Shown here piece by piece: positions 12,201-19,829 of a stretch of 64,000 nucleotides of DNA. Below the pieces are notes generated by a model. That model saw nothing but the letters and a program-made list of their open reading frames with translations, had not been told where the DNA came from and searched no databases. The stretch lies in contig OZ025248.1 of the NCBI GenBank assembly GCA_964019135.1, forward strand, positions 39,735,670 through 39,799,669, in the 5' to 3' direction. The position numbers were made by a program, and so were the translations under genes. The first letter of the stretch is position 1. The number at the start of each line of letters is the position of its first letter. Source of the DNA: Arenicola marina. Lineage: Eukaryota; Annelida; Polychaeta; Arenicolidae.

Positions 12201-15200
12201 ATCGTTCGAGACACGGATTCGTAAATTAGCTAAGCAAGGACAAACGGATGCTAAAAGACCATATGCCAACGTGTACACACATGTTTCAATACCACATTAA
12301 GTGTGTTTTTTGCATTTTGTGAGATAATAGACACTGCTCACCTCAACAACAACTTGGCACCCGTATTGTGGCCGCACTGGTTCCGATGGCAATCCTGTTG
12401 GTATAAGAACGGCATAATCTTTAATTCCTCATAACATAATACTGGCCATACCTAATAGTAACACATCCGTCGCCATAAAGAAATACATTGCACTGCCACT
12501 ATGACATATGCGCCAGTACGTGTGTTCCTTAGAGACGTATTTACTCACTCCTATTATACGTGAGTGAGTAGAAGGCTTATAAAAACTTCACATTAAACAA
12601 AAACTTGATCACCGAACTTAATGCAGAACGATCACTTCCGGGTATATTTCGCCACCTTTCCCGCGCGGGAAGATATTCCTCCTATAGGAACACTTCTTGT
12701 TCAAGGGTTGTACGATGATATATCTCAACCACTCTGCCTACTCCAAGCCCATTATTAAGAACATAATTATTCCACAACCCTTTCAAAAATGTTAAATTCT
12801 GAGGTACATTCGTAAAAAAAACAGGCTAGTACTTTCCAATCCTGACCTAGCCATTTCCTGCACCACGTGTACCAGTTACACCACAGTGACTACCTAATAC
12901 ACACCTGGGGCGGACTTCAGCACGTGTTCAGAATCCTGGAGCAGCCATTATTCTGCACCACGTGTACCAGCTACACCACAGTGACTACATACTGTGGCGG
13001 GCTTCAGCACGTGGTCAGAATCCTGGAGCAGCCATTATTCTACACCACGTGTACCAGCTACACCACAGTGACTACATACTGTGGCGGGCTTCAGCAAGTG
13101 GTCAGAATCCTGGAGCAGCCATTATTCTGCACCACATGTAGCACTTACATCACCATGACTACCTAATACACACCTGGGGCGGGCTTCAGCACGTGGTCAG
13201 AATCCTGGAGCAGCCATTATTCTGCACCACATGTAGCACTTACATCACCATGACTACCTAATACACACCTGGGGCGGGCTTCAGCACGTGGTCAGAATCC
13301 TGGAGCAGCCACTATTCTGCACCACATGTAGCACTTACATCACCATGACTACCTAATACACACCTGGGGCGGGCTTCAGCACGTGGTCAGCCGCTGATGT
13401 GAACGCGGCATCAATAACACTTTGTCGTTTCTCCAGGATGGACTGAATCAGGTCAAACTGCTCAAAGCCCATCAGCTCAAACAGCTGCAAATAATGTGGC
13501 AGATATTGCACCAAAATCATACAGTACAGTATTGTACACTGAGAAGTATGAACATAGGACTAGGCATTTCCATCGGTGCGAGATAGTTATTATAGTAGAG
13601 AAATATTTTTGACTTTAATGGAAAGAAATCATTCAATAGGTCCATCATACTAACGGTCGTAGGAAGACGCTATGTAGAAGGTGGACCAGCGATTGCACAA
13701 TTACCAGTGATTGCGCATTTGCCGAAATGCACTTTCGTTATTTTATTCACATGAAATTTTGTCTAAGCTTTTACCAGACAGATGCCTTCGTGAGTGACAG
13801 CTACCTTGACGTTCATTTTGTAAAATTCCAAGCAATATCTGCATATTATTTTAACCATCTTTTGCTTTGTGCGCAATCACTGGCACCTGTGCAATCACTG
13901 GTCTGATAACTATATGTATGAACAGATCACTGCGAGCCCGATCATTGATCTCGGCTTCAGGTGCCACAGGTTTCCGTGCTGTTAGTACCTCATTCTGCAG
14001 CTCATCGTCCGACCGGCCCGAGGTGAGCACGTCAAAGATGGCGCTGCAGAGGACGGGCACGGACATGCCCATGCCGGTCTCCTGGCCCCCGTACGCCTCC
14101 TCCACGTGCTTGCGCAGCCACCCGGCGTCCATGCCCCCGCCGCCGCCGCCGCCGCGGCCGGCCGGCGTGGCGTGGGCCGCCTGCCCGCCCGCCCCATCCC
14201 CGGTCGCCGGCTTCATGTCGAAGTCCAGCGCCGCGCCGCGTAACTCCTGAGACTCAAACTCCAGCCAATCCAGAGTCTCCCCCGATCCCGTGGAGTTAAC
14301 GGCGAAGCGGATGTGTTGCCCGAAGGCGCCGTCCAAATCCGAATTTAATTGATCGGGAGTTTGGCTGGTGACCGCTTGCAGGACGTCGTCGGGCAGGTGG
14401 CTGGAGATGTGCTGCACGACCTGGCAGGCCTTGGTGGCGGCGCTGGCGGGGAAGGGCCCGAACAGCCCCCGGAGGTGGATCGATTCAGCGTGGCTCACGC
14501 ACTCGGCGTACTTAAAGGTGTCGAACAGCAAAAGGGCGGCGGCCTCCACGTCCGCCGCCAAGGCATCGGGACCCACTGAAGGGTGGGAGAAGGACAGAGT
14601 ATACATATATCATCTACTCAACGCTTCAACATACGCACATGTACGGTATCTGATATCATTTAGTCAACGTTTCAACATACGCACATGTACGGTATCTCAA
14701 CCATTATATCAAGAATACGTACACTCAAAGACGTCGACGTTATCATACGTACATTCATCCACCCACGTCTACGGCGTCGCGGGACGCAAAAAAACATACA
14801 CCAATGCGTATGACGTCACGCGACGCACATCAATTCACCGATTTTTCTAATGTCACGAAACGCTTACTCGAAGCGAATTCCATGAATTTCTAGTGGCCTC
14901 GGTGAGTGGAATAATCTCTTTATAGCCGTATATGGCTGACTCGAGACTGGGAAACCTGCTCCCGACGTCGTACCTGCATATGCCCGTGCCTATAATGTCT
15001 AAAAAGTTACAGGAGAGGTAATATATATCTATTTATGTACCGGTGGGACGTCACGAGATCTCCAGACATCTATGCGCCCACTTCTCTGACGTCACGAATG
15101 ACGTCATTATACCTACCAATGCCTCCAGCCGCTTTGCGGAGATCTTTCAGCGCTGACACGATCTCACGCTCCTCCATCTCAGCGGACTGAAGCATCATCT

Positions 15201-15357
15201 TCTCAAACTTGGGCCACCCGAGTTCTTTCTCCGATGTTTTCTGCACGACCAGACGCCGTTTGCCGACGAGCTCTTTCTCCGGCTGCTGGGGCGGCGTGTC
15301 GTTCATGGACACGCCGCCAAAGGCACGGATCGCACCCGTGAGCCGGGGAAGCGCCAT
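33..15357 (-). CDS. ASCC3: ASCC3 helicase, 5' part (14 exons, residues 1-831, runs off the left edge)
   Basis: ASCC3 is the Ski2-like helicase of the activating signal cointegrator complex. The family unwinds DNA for ALKBH3-linked alkylation repair and splits collided ribosomes. Fourteen exons are joined by splice signals, and every junction keeps phase (2,493 nt, 831 codons). The start [14 protein letters not shown] matches the ASCC3 N terminus. Motifs in order: LNRIQS (482-487), Walker A APTGAGKT (504-511), APMKAL (542-547), ELTGD (568-572), TTPEKWD (588-594), DEVH (616-619), SAT (653-655), MVFVHAR (724-730), HHAGM (787-791), [12 protein letters not shown] (814-825). Motif VI and the second helicase cassette lie beyond base 1. 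The related spliceosomal Brr2 (SNRNP200) is excluded by the N terminus and by [13 protein letters not shown] and [12 protein letters not shown]. Five introns hold splice-site-spanning minisatellites. Coordinates span introns; exons are listed separately. Confidence 0.96.
225..804 (-). other. ASCC3 intron 13 (no repeat array)
   Basis: Intron of 580 bp with donor CAG|GTTAGT and acceptor CTCAG. It is unique-looking AT-rich sequence with no tandem repeat and no gene, unlike neighbouring introns 9-12. Confidence 0.85.
805..939 (-). CDS. ASCC3: ASCC3 exon 13 (residues 723-767)
   Basis: Forty-five codons in phase 0, [15 protein letters not shown] to DALKQ, covering helicase motif IV. The acceptor TTGTAG|ATGATGG is the exon-proximal member of the 27-bp array that fills most of intron 12. 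The exon reads GTCTTCGTCCACGCC where array units read GTCTTTGTCCACGTG, so the true copy can be told apart. Confidence 0.95.
929..3172 (-). repeat. 27-bp minisatellite spanning the exon-13 acceptor (about 83 units)
   Basis: On the gene strand each unit is TTGTAG followed by ATGATGGTCTTTGTCCAC and G/A-TG. That is the 3' splice site and first 18 nt of exon 13, repeated into intron 12. Some units lack 4-5 nt. Marker variants (units reading gtgaacaaag on the plus strand) lie at 1161, 1373, 1797 and 2221, so a higher-order repeat of about 424 bp (half-period 212) is present. Every full unit ends in an in-frame TAG. Long open frames on the plus strand (up to 573 codons) come from the period being divisible by three and are not genes. 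Confidence 0.95.
3444..3535 (-). CDS. ASCC3: ASCC3 exon 12 (residues 692-722)
   Basis: Starts with 2 nt completing a split Gly, then [18 protein letters not shown] to KKGYQ. The acceptor is GTTTTAG, the donor CAG|GTACGG. It aligns with the GIKCANKMQQ stretch between RecA1 and RecA2 in vertebrate ASCC3. Confidence 0.94.
3680..4380 (-). repeat. 41/42-bp minisatellite spanning the exon-11 donor (about 16 units)
   Basis: Each unit on the gene strand is GTACGTGAC, then CCGCCCCGTGCCTCTCC, then ACATGACCTTCATAG. This is the last ~30 nt of exon 11 ([11 protein letters not shown]) plus its donor and about 10 nt of intron. Copies differ by the length of a C run (41 or 42 bp), and the left-most are degenerate. 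The AG|GTACGT donor is kept in nearly all. Confidence 0.94.
4349..4505 (-). CDS. ASCC3: ASCC3 exon 11 (residues 640-691 and first base of 692)
   Basis: [19 protein letters not shown] through [19 protein letters not shown], phase 1 at the end. It contains helicase motif III (SAT). The acceptor is GCTCCAG|GTGGAG. The chosen donor ATAG|GTACGT (4349/4348) is the exon-proximal copy of the repeated donor; any copy further left leads to an in-frame TGA two codons on. Confidence 0.95.
4656..5383 (-). repeat. 30-bp minisatellite spanning the exon-10 donor (about 25 units)
   Basis: Unit on the gene strand: GCCCGTACACTGAGACAG (Ala-Arg-Thr-Leu-Arg-Gln, the last six codons of exon 10) plus GTAGGGTGGGTG from the intron. 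The period is divisible by three, and the unit is open in the exon-10 frame as [10 protein letters not shown]. Several units are shortened to 26 bp, which shifts the frame; the first ten next to the exon are in frame. Confidence 0.95.
5362..5526 (-). CDS. ASCC3: ASCC3 exon 10 (residues 585-639)
   Basis: Fifty-five codons, [20 protein letters not shown] to SLVARTLRQ, phase 0 at both ends. It carries TTPEKWD and the DEVH Walker B box (616-619). The acceptor is GATGGCAG|ATGCTGG. The donor is CAG|GTAGGG, followed by about 24 further copies of itself. If splicing used a more distal copy the protein would stay open and gain [10 protein letters not shown] repeats. Confidence 0.95.
5527..6002 (-). 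other. Unique 3' part of ASCC3 intron 9
   Basis: About 475 bp between exon 10 and the 59-bp array. It is AT-rich with a short TA/CA run near 5730 and a small catgt repeat near 5930. No gene is seen. Confidence 0.7.
6003..9779 (-). repeat. 59-bp minisatellite spanning the exon-9 donor (about 64 units)
   Basis: Each gene-strand unit is about 45 nt of coding sequence ([15 protein letters not shown]) followed by GTAGGGACCTGGAT, so about three quarters of the unit is exon and nearly every unit keeps CAG|GTAGGG. Variant units (ctgaaggtcc..aaatcc, ctgacggtcc, ctgtatgttcc) recur in blocks; two such markers repeat 590 bp (10 units) apart, at 7060/7650 and 7111/7701. The true exon encodes Arg (AGG) where array units encode Lys (AAG). 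Confidence 0.96.
9736..9876 (-). CDS. ASCC3: ASCC3 exon 9 (residues 538-584)
   Basis: Forty-seven codons, [14 protein letters not shown] to KAEIMRTQ, phase 0. It holds motif Ia (APMKAL) and motif Ib (ELTGD). The acceptor is TCTATAG|ATCGTG. The donor at 9736/9735 is the exon-proximal CAG|GTAGGG; about 63 more copies follow downstream. Confidence 0.96.
9877..10185 (-). other. ASCC3 intron 8 with an (AAT)n microsatellite
   Basis: Intron of 309 bp, AT-rich, with a run of about seven AAT/ATT triplets at 10032-10051. Donor AAG|GTGAAA, acceptor CTATAG. Confidence 0.85.
10186..10386 (-). CDS. ASCC3: ASCC3 exon 8 (residues 471-537, Walker A)
   Basis: Sixty-seven codons from [20 protein letters not shown] to KKDEFK. 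It contains the Q-motif-like LNRIQS and the ATP-binding loop APTGAGKT (Lys 510). The acceptor is CGCCCAAAG|ATCGCT, the donor AAG|GTGAAA. Phase 0 at both ends. Confidence 0.96.
10387..10808 (-). other. ASCC3 intron 7
   Basis: Intron of 422 bp with donor CAG|GTCACT and acceptor CCCAAAG. It has a short G-rich stretch near 10540 and no array or gene. Confidence 0.8.
10809..10934 (-). CDS. ASCC3: ASCC3 exon 7 (residues 429-470)
   Basis: Forty-two codons, [19 protein letters not shown] to LVPVAELDQ. It aligns with the vertebrate KMILPEGIQRENNKLYEEV region just before the helicase core. The acceptor is CCGTACAG|ATGG, the donor CAG|GTCACT. Confidence 0.94.
10935..11533 (-). other. ASCC3 intron 6, a GC-AG intron
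   Basis: Protein alignment places the junction exactly at GSK|MVLP. The donor there is AAG|GCAAGT, the strong consensus of the minor GC-AG class, with acceptor GTACAG. The intron is 599 bp with short TAGAATA-type repeats near 11200-11290. Confidence 0.85.
11534..11678 (-). CDS. ASCC3: ASCC3 exon 6 (residues 380-428)
   Basis: One base completes a split Arg, then [19 protein letters not shown] to SSAFISGSK (48 codons). It aligns with the vertebrate REQALLNARSVP..YPHVYDSQAEA..AFIAGAK region. The acceptor is TGTTACAG; the donor is the GC type AAG|GCAAGT. Confidence 0.93.
12047..12183 (-). CDS. ASCC3: ASCC3 exon 5 (residues 335-379 and two bases of 380)
   Basis: [20 protein letters not shown] to FDPKHLRAQ, a highly charged, probably helical stretch. 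It matches vertebrate SEQEKQLMKQYRREEKR..FDPKELR. The acceptor is GCTTTCAG|TCAGAG, the donor AAAG|GTAAGC. Confidence 0.95.
12342..12394 (-). CDS. ASCC3: ASCC3 exon 4, 53-nt microexon (residues 317-334)
   Basis: Two bases finish a split Gly, then [17 protein letters not shown] (17 codons), phase 0 at the end. It matches AKPNYGCQVTIQ of vertebrate ASCC3. The acceptor is ACCAACAG, the donor GAG|GTGAGC. It has no ATG and is too short to show as an open frame. Confidence 0.93.
12395..12849 (-). other. Unique 3' part of ASCC3 intron 3
   Basis: About 455 bp of AT-rich intronic sequence between exon 4 and the exon-3-donor array. No gene or repeat is seen. Confidence 0.7.
12850..13400 (-). repeat. 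~90-bp minisatellite spanning the exon-3 donor (6 copies)
   Basis: Copies begin near 12900, 12989, 13079, 13170, 13265 and 13361. On the gene strand each contains CACGTGCTGAAGCCCGCC (the end of exon 3) followed by CCAG|GTGTGT, or ACA|GTATGT in two copies, and about 70 nt of intron. Spacing varies from 89 to 96 bp. Confidence 0.9.
13364..13484 (-). CDS. ASCC3: ASCC3 exon 3 (residues 277-316 and first base of 317)
   Basis: [19 protein letters not shown] to ADHVLKPAP, ending in phase 1. It aligns with LFELLGPEGLELIEKLLQNR of vertebrates. The acceptor is ATTTGCAG; the donor CCAG|GTGTGT is the first of six tandem copies. Confidence 0.94.
13485..13988 (-). other. ASCC3 intron 2
   Basis: Intron of 504 bp with donor GAG|GTACTA and acceptor ATTTGCAG. 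AT-rich, with no array and no gene. Confidence 0.8.
13989..14575 (-). CDS. ASCC3: ASCC3 exon 2 (residues 81-276)
   Basis: Largest exon in the window (587 nt). [20 protein letters not shown] and [15 protein letters not shown] match the vertebrate N-terminal region, and DDELQNE matches SGDELQDE at the end. Residues about 202-230 are a low-complexity insert ending in a run of seven Gly encoded by a CCG/GGC tract at 14135-14160. The acceptor is CCCTTCAG, the donor GAG|GTACTA. The start is set by the split Val shared with exon 1. Confidence 0.95.
14576..15116 (-). other. ASCC3 intron 1
   Basis: Intron of 541 bp rich in ACGT/ACGTCA motifs, with a roughly 50-bp direct repeat at about 14615-14700. 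Donor ATTG|GTAGGT, acceptor ACCCTTCAG. Confidence 0.8.
15117..15357 (-). CDS. ASCC3: ASCC3 exon 1, coding start (residues 1-80)
   Basis: The ATG at 15357 opens [14 protein letters not shown], nearly identical to the vertebrate start [13 protein letters not shown]. It ends [10 protein letters not shown] plus one base of Val. Of two possible donors (ATTG|GTAGGT and TAG|GTATAA), only the first keeps phase with exon 2 and gives AAGGIVG. A possible acceptor (CAATCCAG) 8 bp before the ATG suggests a 5' UTR intron. Confidence 0.95.
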
Positions 15358-17520
15358 TGCGTCAACTGGATTGTTAGATCAAACACCTTTTAACGTGTCC
15401 CCATTATGGAGAAAGTACCATTGATATCAGATCAAGATATTGATCGTAATGTTGAGCATACATGTTAGACAAATTGGCGACAATGCAATCCCTTACAAGA
15501 GCCTCTAAATGTGCAGTTATGTGAACAATTAAGTACAAAAGTTTGCCCTCCGCAATCCACACAAGGATAATTTTGAATGTAAAATGTATTGCACAAAATT
15601 GTCAATGCCCATTGATCTGATACTTGAAGGAAAGATAGAGGGGTATGGGTAGGGGGGGGCTACTTGTTGGCGCTAAATGGTTCCGCCATAAGAGTGATTG
15701 ACATAATTTTACTCAGGATTATGAAAGGGGCTTTGGAAAAGATGTTTATAATCAAAAGGAATTTAATAATTAGTATCCATATGTTCCTTTTTTTACTGAA
15801 GGGTTCGCACACCCGAGAAAGTAATATCTGAGTCATAGTAAATTATTTGATAAAAAAAATTATAATTTAGGTGCATGATACTCTTTGACTCTGAACCGAT
15901 TTTCACTTATTGCTTCTAAAAACTTGTCATTCATGTCTACTGTTGTGATATGGTAGATCATTTATGCCAAGTACTGGCTGGCCACAAACATTTTTGGGGA
16001 AGCATGAAGACATGTTTCAAATAAAGTATAAGCATTGAATATTAATCCACCTAGAAACTACTTTCTGAATATATGAATAATAAGATTGACATACATGCAA
16101 GTGACCTGAATGTGTTCACTAGGCACATCACACATTCGGTGAAGTACAGATACTGGAAACACTATTTAAACAGTGCAAATTACATAATATGGATAGGTGC
16201 TACCTAAAAAATGCGAGCGTATATTTATTAATTCAGATATTCCGAGGGGATACATCTAGATTAATATTCAAAATTAATCTCACTTCGGCTTGCCATAAAG
16301 AAGATCTTTGGCGGGATGACGTATACCATGTACGTGCTTGTGGCATATCATTTGGTTGCTGGGGAACTCCCATTATGACGTTATGTTTATAACATTTTGA
16401 TGTCACAACTACTCACTATGACAGCAGCCAATGGGCGGTCACCAAGAGCGCTCTGCTTGGCAACAGACATTTAGCTCATCGCTTATAAATTAACTTTAAT
16501 TTGAAGTATACATCCAGTGTTAACATTGAATAATTTATTCGTTAATTCTGTGGGGCAGCTGATTTAATTATTAAAGACATGACATAATACGCTTCGACCT
16601 CTCTTTGCTTGAATATATTTATGTACAGCTGATATTTACTCTGAATCCGAAAACGCGTCTCATGGGGGTTATTACGCAAAATGAAAGTCCTAAGCCTATG
16701 CTTGAAATGGACTTTGAATATGCATGCATGTTACCTTAAGAGCTCGCTTGCGTTCGCTAATATATAAGAATTTGAGTATTTTTATAAAATATTCATGTAG
16801 ACTTCAACGTGCTTAAAACAGTAATATTATATTTCTATTGCTCCATCGTTTTGATATTTCTATATTTGAACATTGCATCCTGTATTTCATTTTGCCAGTT
16901 TATGTTTATATTTACTCAGTAGTCCGTTTGAGTGGTTCAATTATATATAAGGAGAAAGTGCAAAAATCAACATCTGTGATGTAGGTAAGGGAATTGCTTA
17001 ATTCATTAATCAACTGAGGAAGGTGGCTAATTTCTGTAATGTTTTGAATGAACAGTCATATTAGAGTTTTATGTCATTGGGTAACAGTAGGCCTATGGAA
17101 GAGTCTAATATTAGGCACAAAGGGGGACAGCTAGAGCATCAATTTATCCAAACAAAGTCCATATAATAACAGCTTCCAAGAGTCAAAGTTTGATGAAAGA
17201 TAGTCAGCAATGAGTTTGTATATGTTTATGAGACCAAGAAATACATTTACTATCTCTCACAGAAATGACAGATGATAACAAAGCAGCATCTGTAACAAAA
17301 CTTGTCTGCTTCATTTGTGTAAAATTATCACTTTGGCATCATGTGGATTCTCTTGACTACAAGATAGTGAATTAACCAAATTGTATTGGGTTTGAGGTTG
17401 AAAAATAAAAATCATTTTAGACTTATTAATGAAATATTTTATATCAAATTAGAAAACTATGATGACTATATTGATGACATGCAGATCTAGACTGCATGCT
17501 CAAGTATATTTCCGTTATAG
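15358..17520. other. Intergenic sequence upstream of ASCC3
   Basis: About 2.2 kb of AT-rich DNA expected to contain the ASCC3 promoter and first UTR exon. There is a G run near 15650 and a CCAAT-type motif near 16430. I see no coding region, tandem repeat or clear core promoter. Confidence 0.6.
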
Positions 17521-17951
17521 TTAAAGTTGCATATATTTATTTACATATGTATTAGTTGAGTTATTGCCTGCCAAACTAAGTCCAGGCGAAATTTATATCA
17601 AAATTTGCAGAAAACTTGATTGTTTCATGTTAAAAATTCTGAAAACCTGATAAACATCGCCATTTCAACTGTGGTGTAACAAATGTGTCTATCCCGGGAC
17701 ACCATGAAACTCTGTCACTGCACTGCTACTTACACCAAAACATTGCGAAGCCCATAAAACTGATGCTGTCTACCACTAAACTTAAAACTTATAGTAAATT
17801 GATATCACAGGCAACGCTAAGAGACACTATTTGGCAGTTTGGCATGGATGGAGTATAGACAAAAGAAATTTTAAAAGATTCAAGGACTGATATTTATTTG
17901 TATTTTGACCTCTTTAGTTTTGGCGGGAACAAGCTTGATATGCAACTTTAA
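17521..17951. mobile_element. MITE with TTAA ends, copy 1 (carries an insertion)
   Basis: Ends are TTAAAGTTGCATA and TATGCAACTTTAA, with internal CTGCCAAACTAA / TTAGTTTTGGCGGGAA arms. It is about 80% alike to the element at 21972-22306, but holds about 75 extra bases just after ggcagttt. TTAA at both ends is the target used by piggyBac and Kolobok elements. Non-coding and non-autonomous. Confidence 0.75.
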
Positions 17952-18560
17952 CAAATATATCAACTTGATCAAGCCCCAAGCTGCCTGATTAGACCTAGCT
18001 TGAAAACCAGATTGATGTTATTATTACAAAATTAATATAGCGTTATAACGCAGAATGCTCTTAACCAAAGCAATAGCTCCAACCTTGTAGTATTGTTGCC
18101 GAGAACAACATTGTCAGGCAGGGAGGGAGGTACAACTGGATGCCTGTTAAAACTGGCACGTAACAGGACTATATACTAACTAAAGCGAGTACTAGCCAGG
18201 ATATATATCATTTCTTATGGATCATGTCAAGCCTTAGGGATGAGATGGTCCTAGCTGGTATTCAATTTGGTTAGGGGTTCTAGGCTGTGGATCAAAGCAC
18301 CTGTGCACTGACAGTGACACTGTCTTACGACAAGCAATAATATTGATAACCTAATATCTTGTTTACAGGCTATAATATCAAGATCTAAGCCCATATGGCA
18401 GCTTATGAGTCTGCCTGTTAGAACCTGACACCAGTGACAATGACACTGCGTCTGTATCAGTGTATGTAGCTCTAATGATAAGCAGTGACAGCGACCAGCT
18501 GAGCTGACTGGCAGTCGCACCAAACCTGCGAACATGCGACTACTGTCTGCTCATCTGCTA
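17952..18560. other. Non-genic spacer
   Basis: About 600 bp with no recognised gene. It has several ACTGTC/GACAGT-type short inverted motifs around 18300-18530. Confidence 0.5.
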
Positions 18561-18648
18561 GCCTGAATGTTCAGACGGTACAGTCATGACACTTGTTCTT
18601 GTGACTGTAAGCATCAGACTGTCAAACTGTAACGTCTGAACATTCAGC
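18561..18648. repeat. Imperfect inverted repeat (foldback)
   Basis: Left arm gcctgaatgttcagacggta (18561-18580) pairs with the 3' arm at 18626-18648 (aacgtctgaacattcagc), separated by about 45 bp. Possibly the core of a degraded foldback element. Confidence 0.6.
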
Positions 18649-18920
18649 CTTTCAGGCTACTCGTCTGCTCGACTGTTGTCCTGACGCAGTGCCAGGCCCA
18701 GGCCAGGGCTTTGCCAGTCTGTCAGCAACAAAACACGAGCCGCTGGAGTCAGACACGCCAAATAAATGTCTATACAATGGAATATACACGTTCACAGATT
18801 TCAGGGTACTTACAAGGTTTAACAACGATAATAAGTGTGCAAATAATACTTATAACTTAAAAATATAGCAGACACCACTAACAAATTGCACCACCGGAAA
18901 TTAATGTCATTGCTACAGTG

Positions 18921-18973
18921 AGCGCCATCTATTAGGAGACAGTTGGTTGCACCTCTCCTCGATAGATGGCGCT
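18921..18973. repeat. Short hairpin
   Basis: The arm AGCGCCATCTATTAGGAG at 18921-18938 pairs with the reverse complement of CTCCTCGATAGATGGCGCT at 18955-18973, with one mismatch, a 1-base indel and a 16-bp loop. Confidence 0.7.
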
Positions 18974-19040
18974 TGGGCTGCTCAGCAGTTACGCTGGTAG
19001 GCTGGTGCACCTTCAAAACGGAGCCCACATGTCATAAAAG

Positions 19041-19294
19041 TGTTTGGTTGTATATTTAGGACGTTTTAACCACTTTTGGTCATATCGCGTTAATGGTAGA
19101 AGGAAGGAAGAGTGGAACCATGTCCCCGGGGGTAACCCCCTACTCTTTGCAAAGAAGGACATGGGATGTTTATCTTGCGACCCCACAGACATAGCCACGG
19201 CGGGGCGCGAACCACGTATCCACGTGCCGTTAGGCTCTCAGATGGCCAGAGCGCTCAAGTCGAGCGCTCTAACCAACTGAGCTATCGGGCCGGG
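19041..19294 (-). mobile_element. tRNA-derived SINE, copy 1
   Basis: Read on the minus strand it opens CCGGCCCGATAGCTCAGTTG (box A like) and has GGTTCGCGCCCCG (box B like). A common body follows (AAGATAAACATCCCATGTCC.., CCCCGGGGACATGGTTCC) ending near ATATGACCAAAAGTGG. Five more full or partial copies occur in the window (32160, 38480, 41690, 43625, 44410). Confidence 0.85.
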
Positions 19295-19430
19295 TTCATA
19301 AAAGTGGAGGATCCCCCCCCCCCCCACCACCGCCCCTCTTCATGGCCGACACGTAGTCTCAGGCGTACTTTTGAGAAACTTTAACAGCATCATAAAATGT
19401 TGTAGGTAAAACCTAGAAGGCGAGCGTAAC

Positions 19431-19797
19431 CTTTGACTTTGCCACCTAAAAATAGGCTAAGGCAATGAAAAAAACAATTTCCATCCCCTGGTACATTGAC
19501 TGACCGAAAATGTTCGTTCTCAAAGTTTAAAAGTGCCGTGTTTTGTGGGGAGGGATCATTGCATGGTGTAGGTGGAGTGCCATGGTCAGATAGATGTGGC
19601 CGGCAATAATTATGTTCCTGCCTTCCTGCTCCCTGATTTGGATTTGTAACTTCACGACTCAGCTCATGTAGTGAGCGTGAGTAATTATGCTCAAGATCTC
19701 TAGAATTTGAAACTGGACGACTGGTTGTCTGGGTTGTGTTACGGTTACCCAGTGTGAAGCACTGTGAATATTTTTTTATGTAAGTGTGGTCCGCCAT
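19431..19797 (-). CDS. OTU-type cysteine protease, N-terminal exon fragment
   Basis: The frame starts at an ATG (MADHTYIKKYSQCF) and runs 122 codons to a possible donor AAAG|GTTACG. Near its end it has HFRSVNVPGDGNCFFHCLS, the catalytic Asp-Gly-Asn-Cys box that opens OTU deubiquitinase domains. The rest of the domain, including the catalytic His, is not seen downstream to 18.2 kb. The preceding about 95 residues are polar, Asn/Ser/Thr-rich and unrecognised. OTU domains occur in host deubiquitinases and in transposable elements; the sequence does not settle which. It may be an orphan exon. Confidence 0.55.
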
Positions 19798-19829
19798 TAT
19801 TCAATGCAGCAAAAAGTAGTCTACGATAG

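Noticed and set aside
33-15357. Identification as SNRNP200/Brr2 instead of ASCC3
   Set aside because: The N terminus MALPRLTG, the [15 protein letters not shown] region and [12 protein letters not shown] are ASCC3-specific; Brr2 differs at each.
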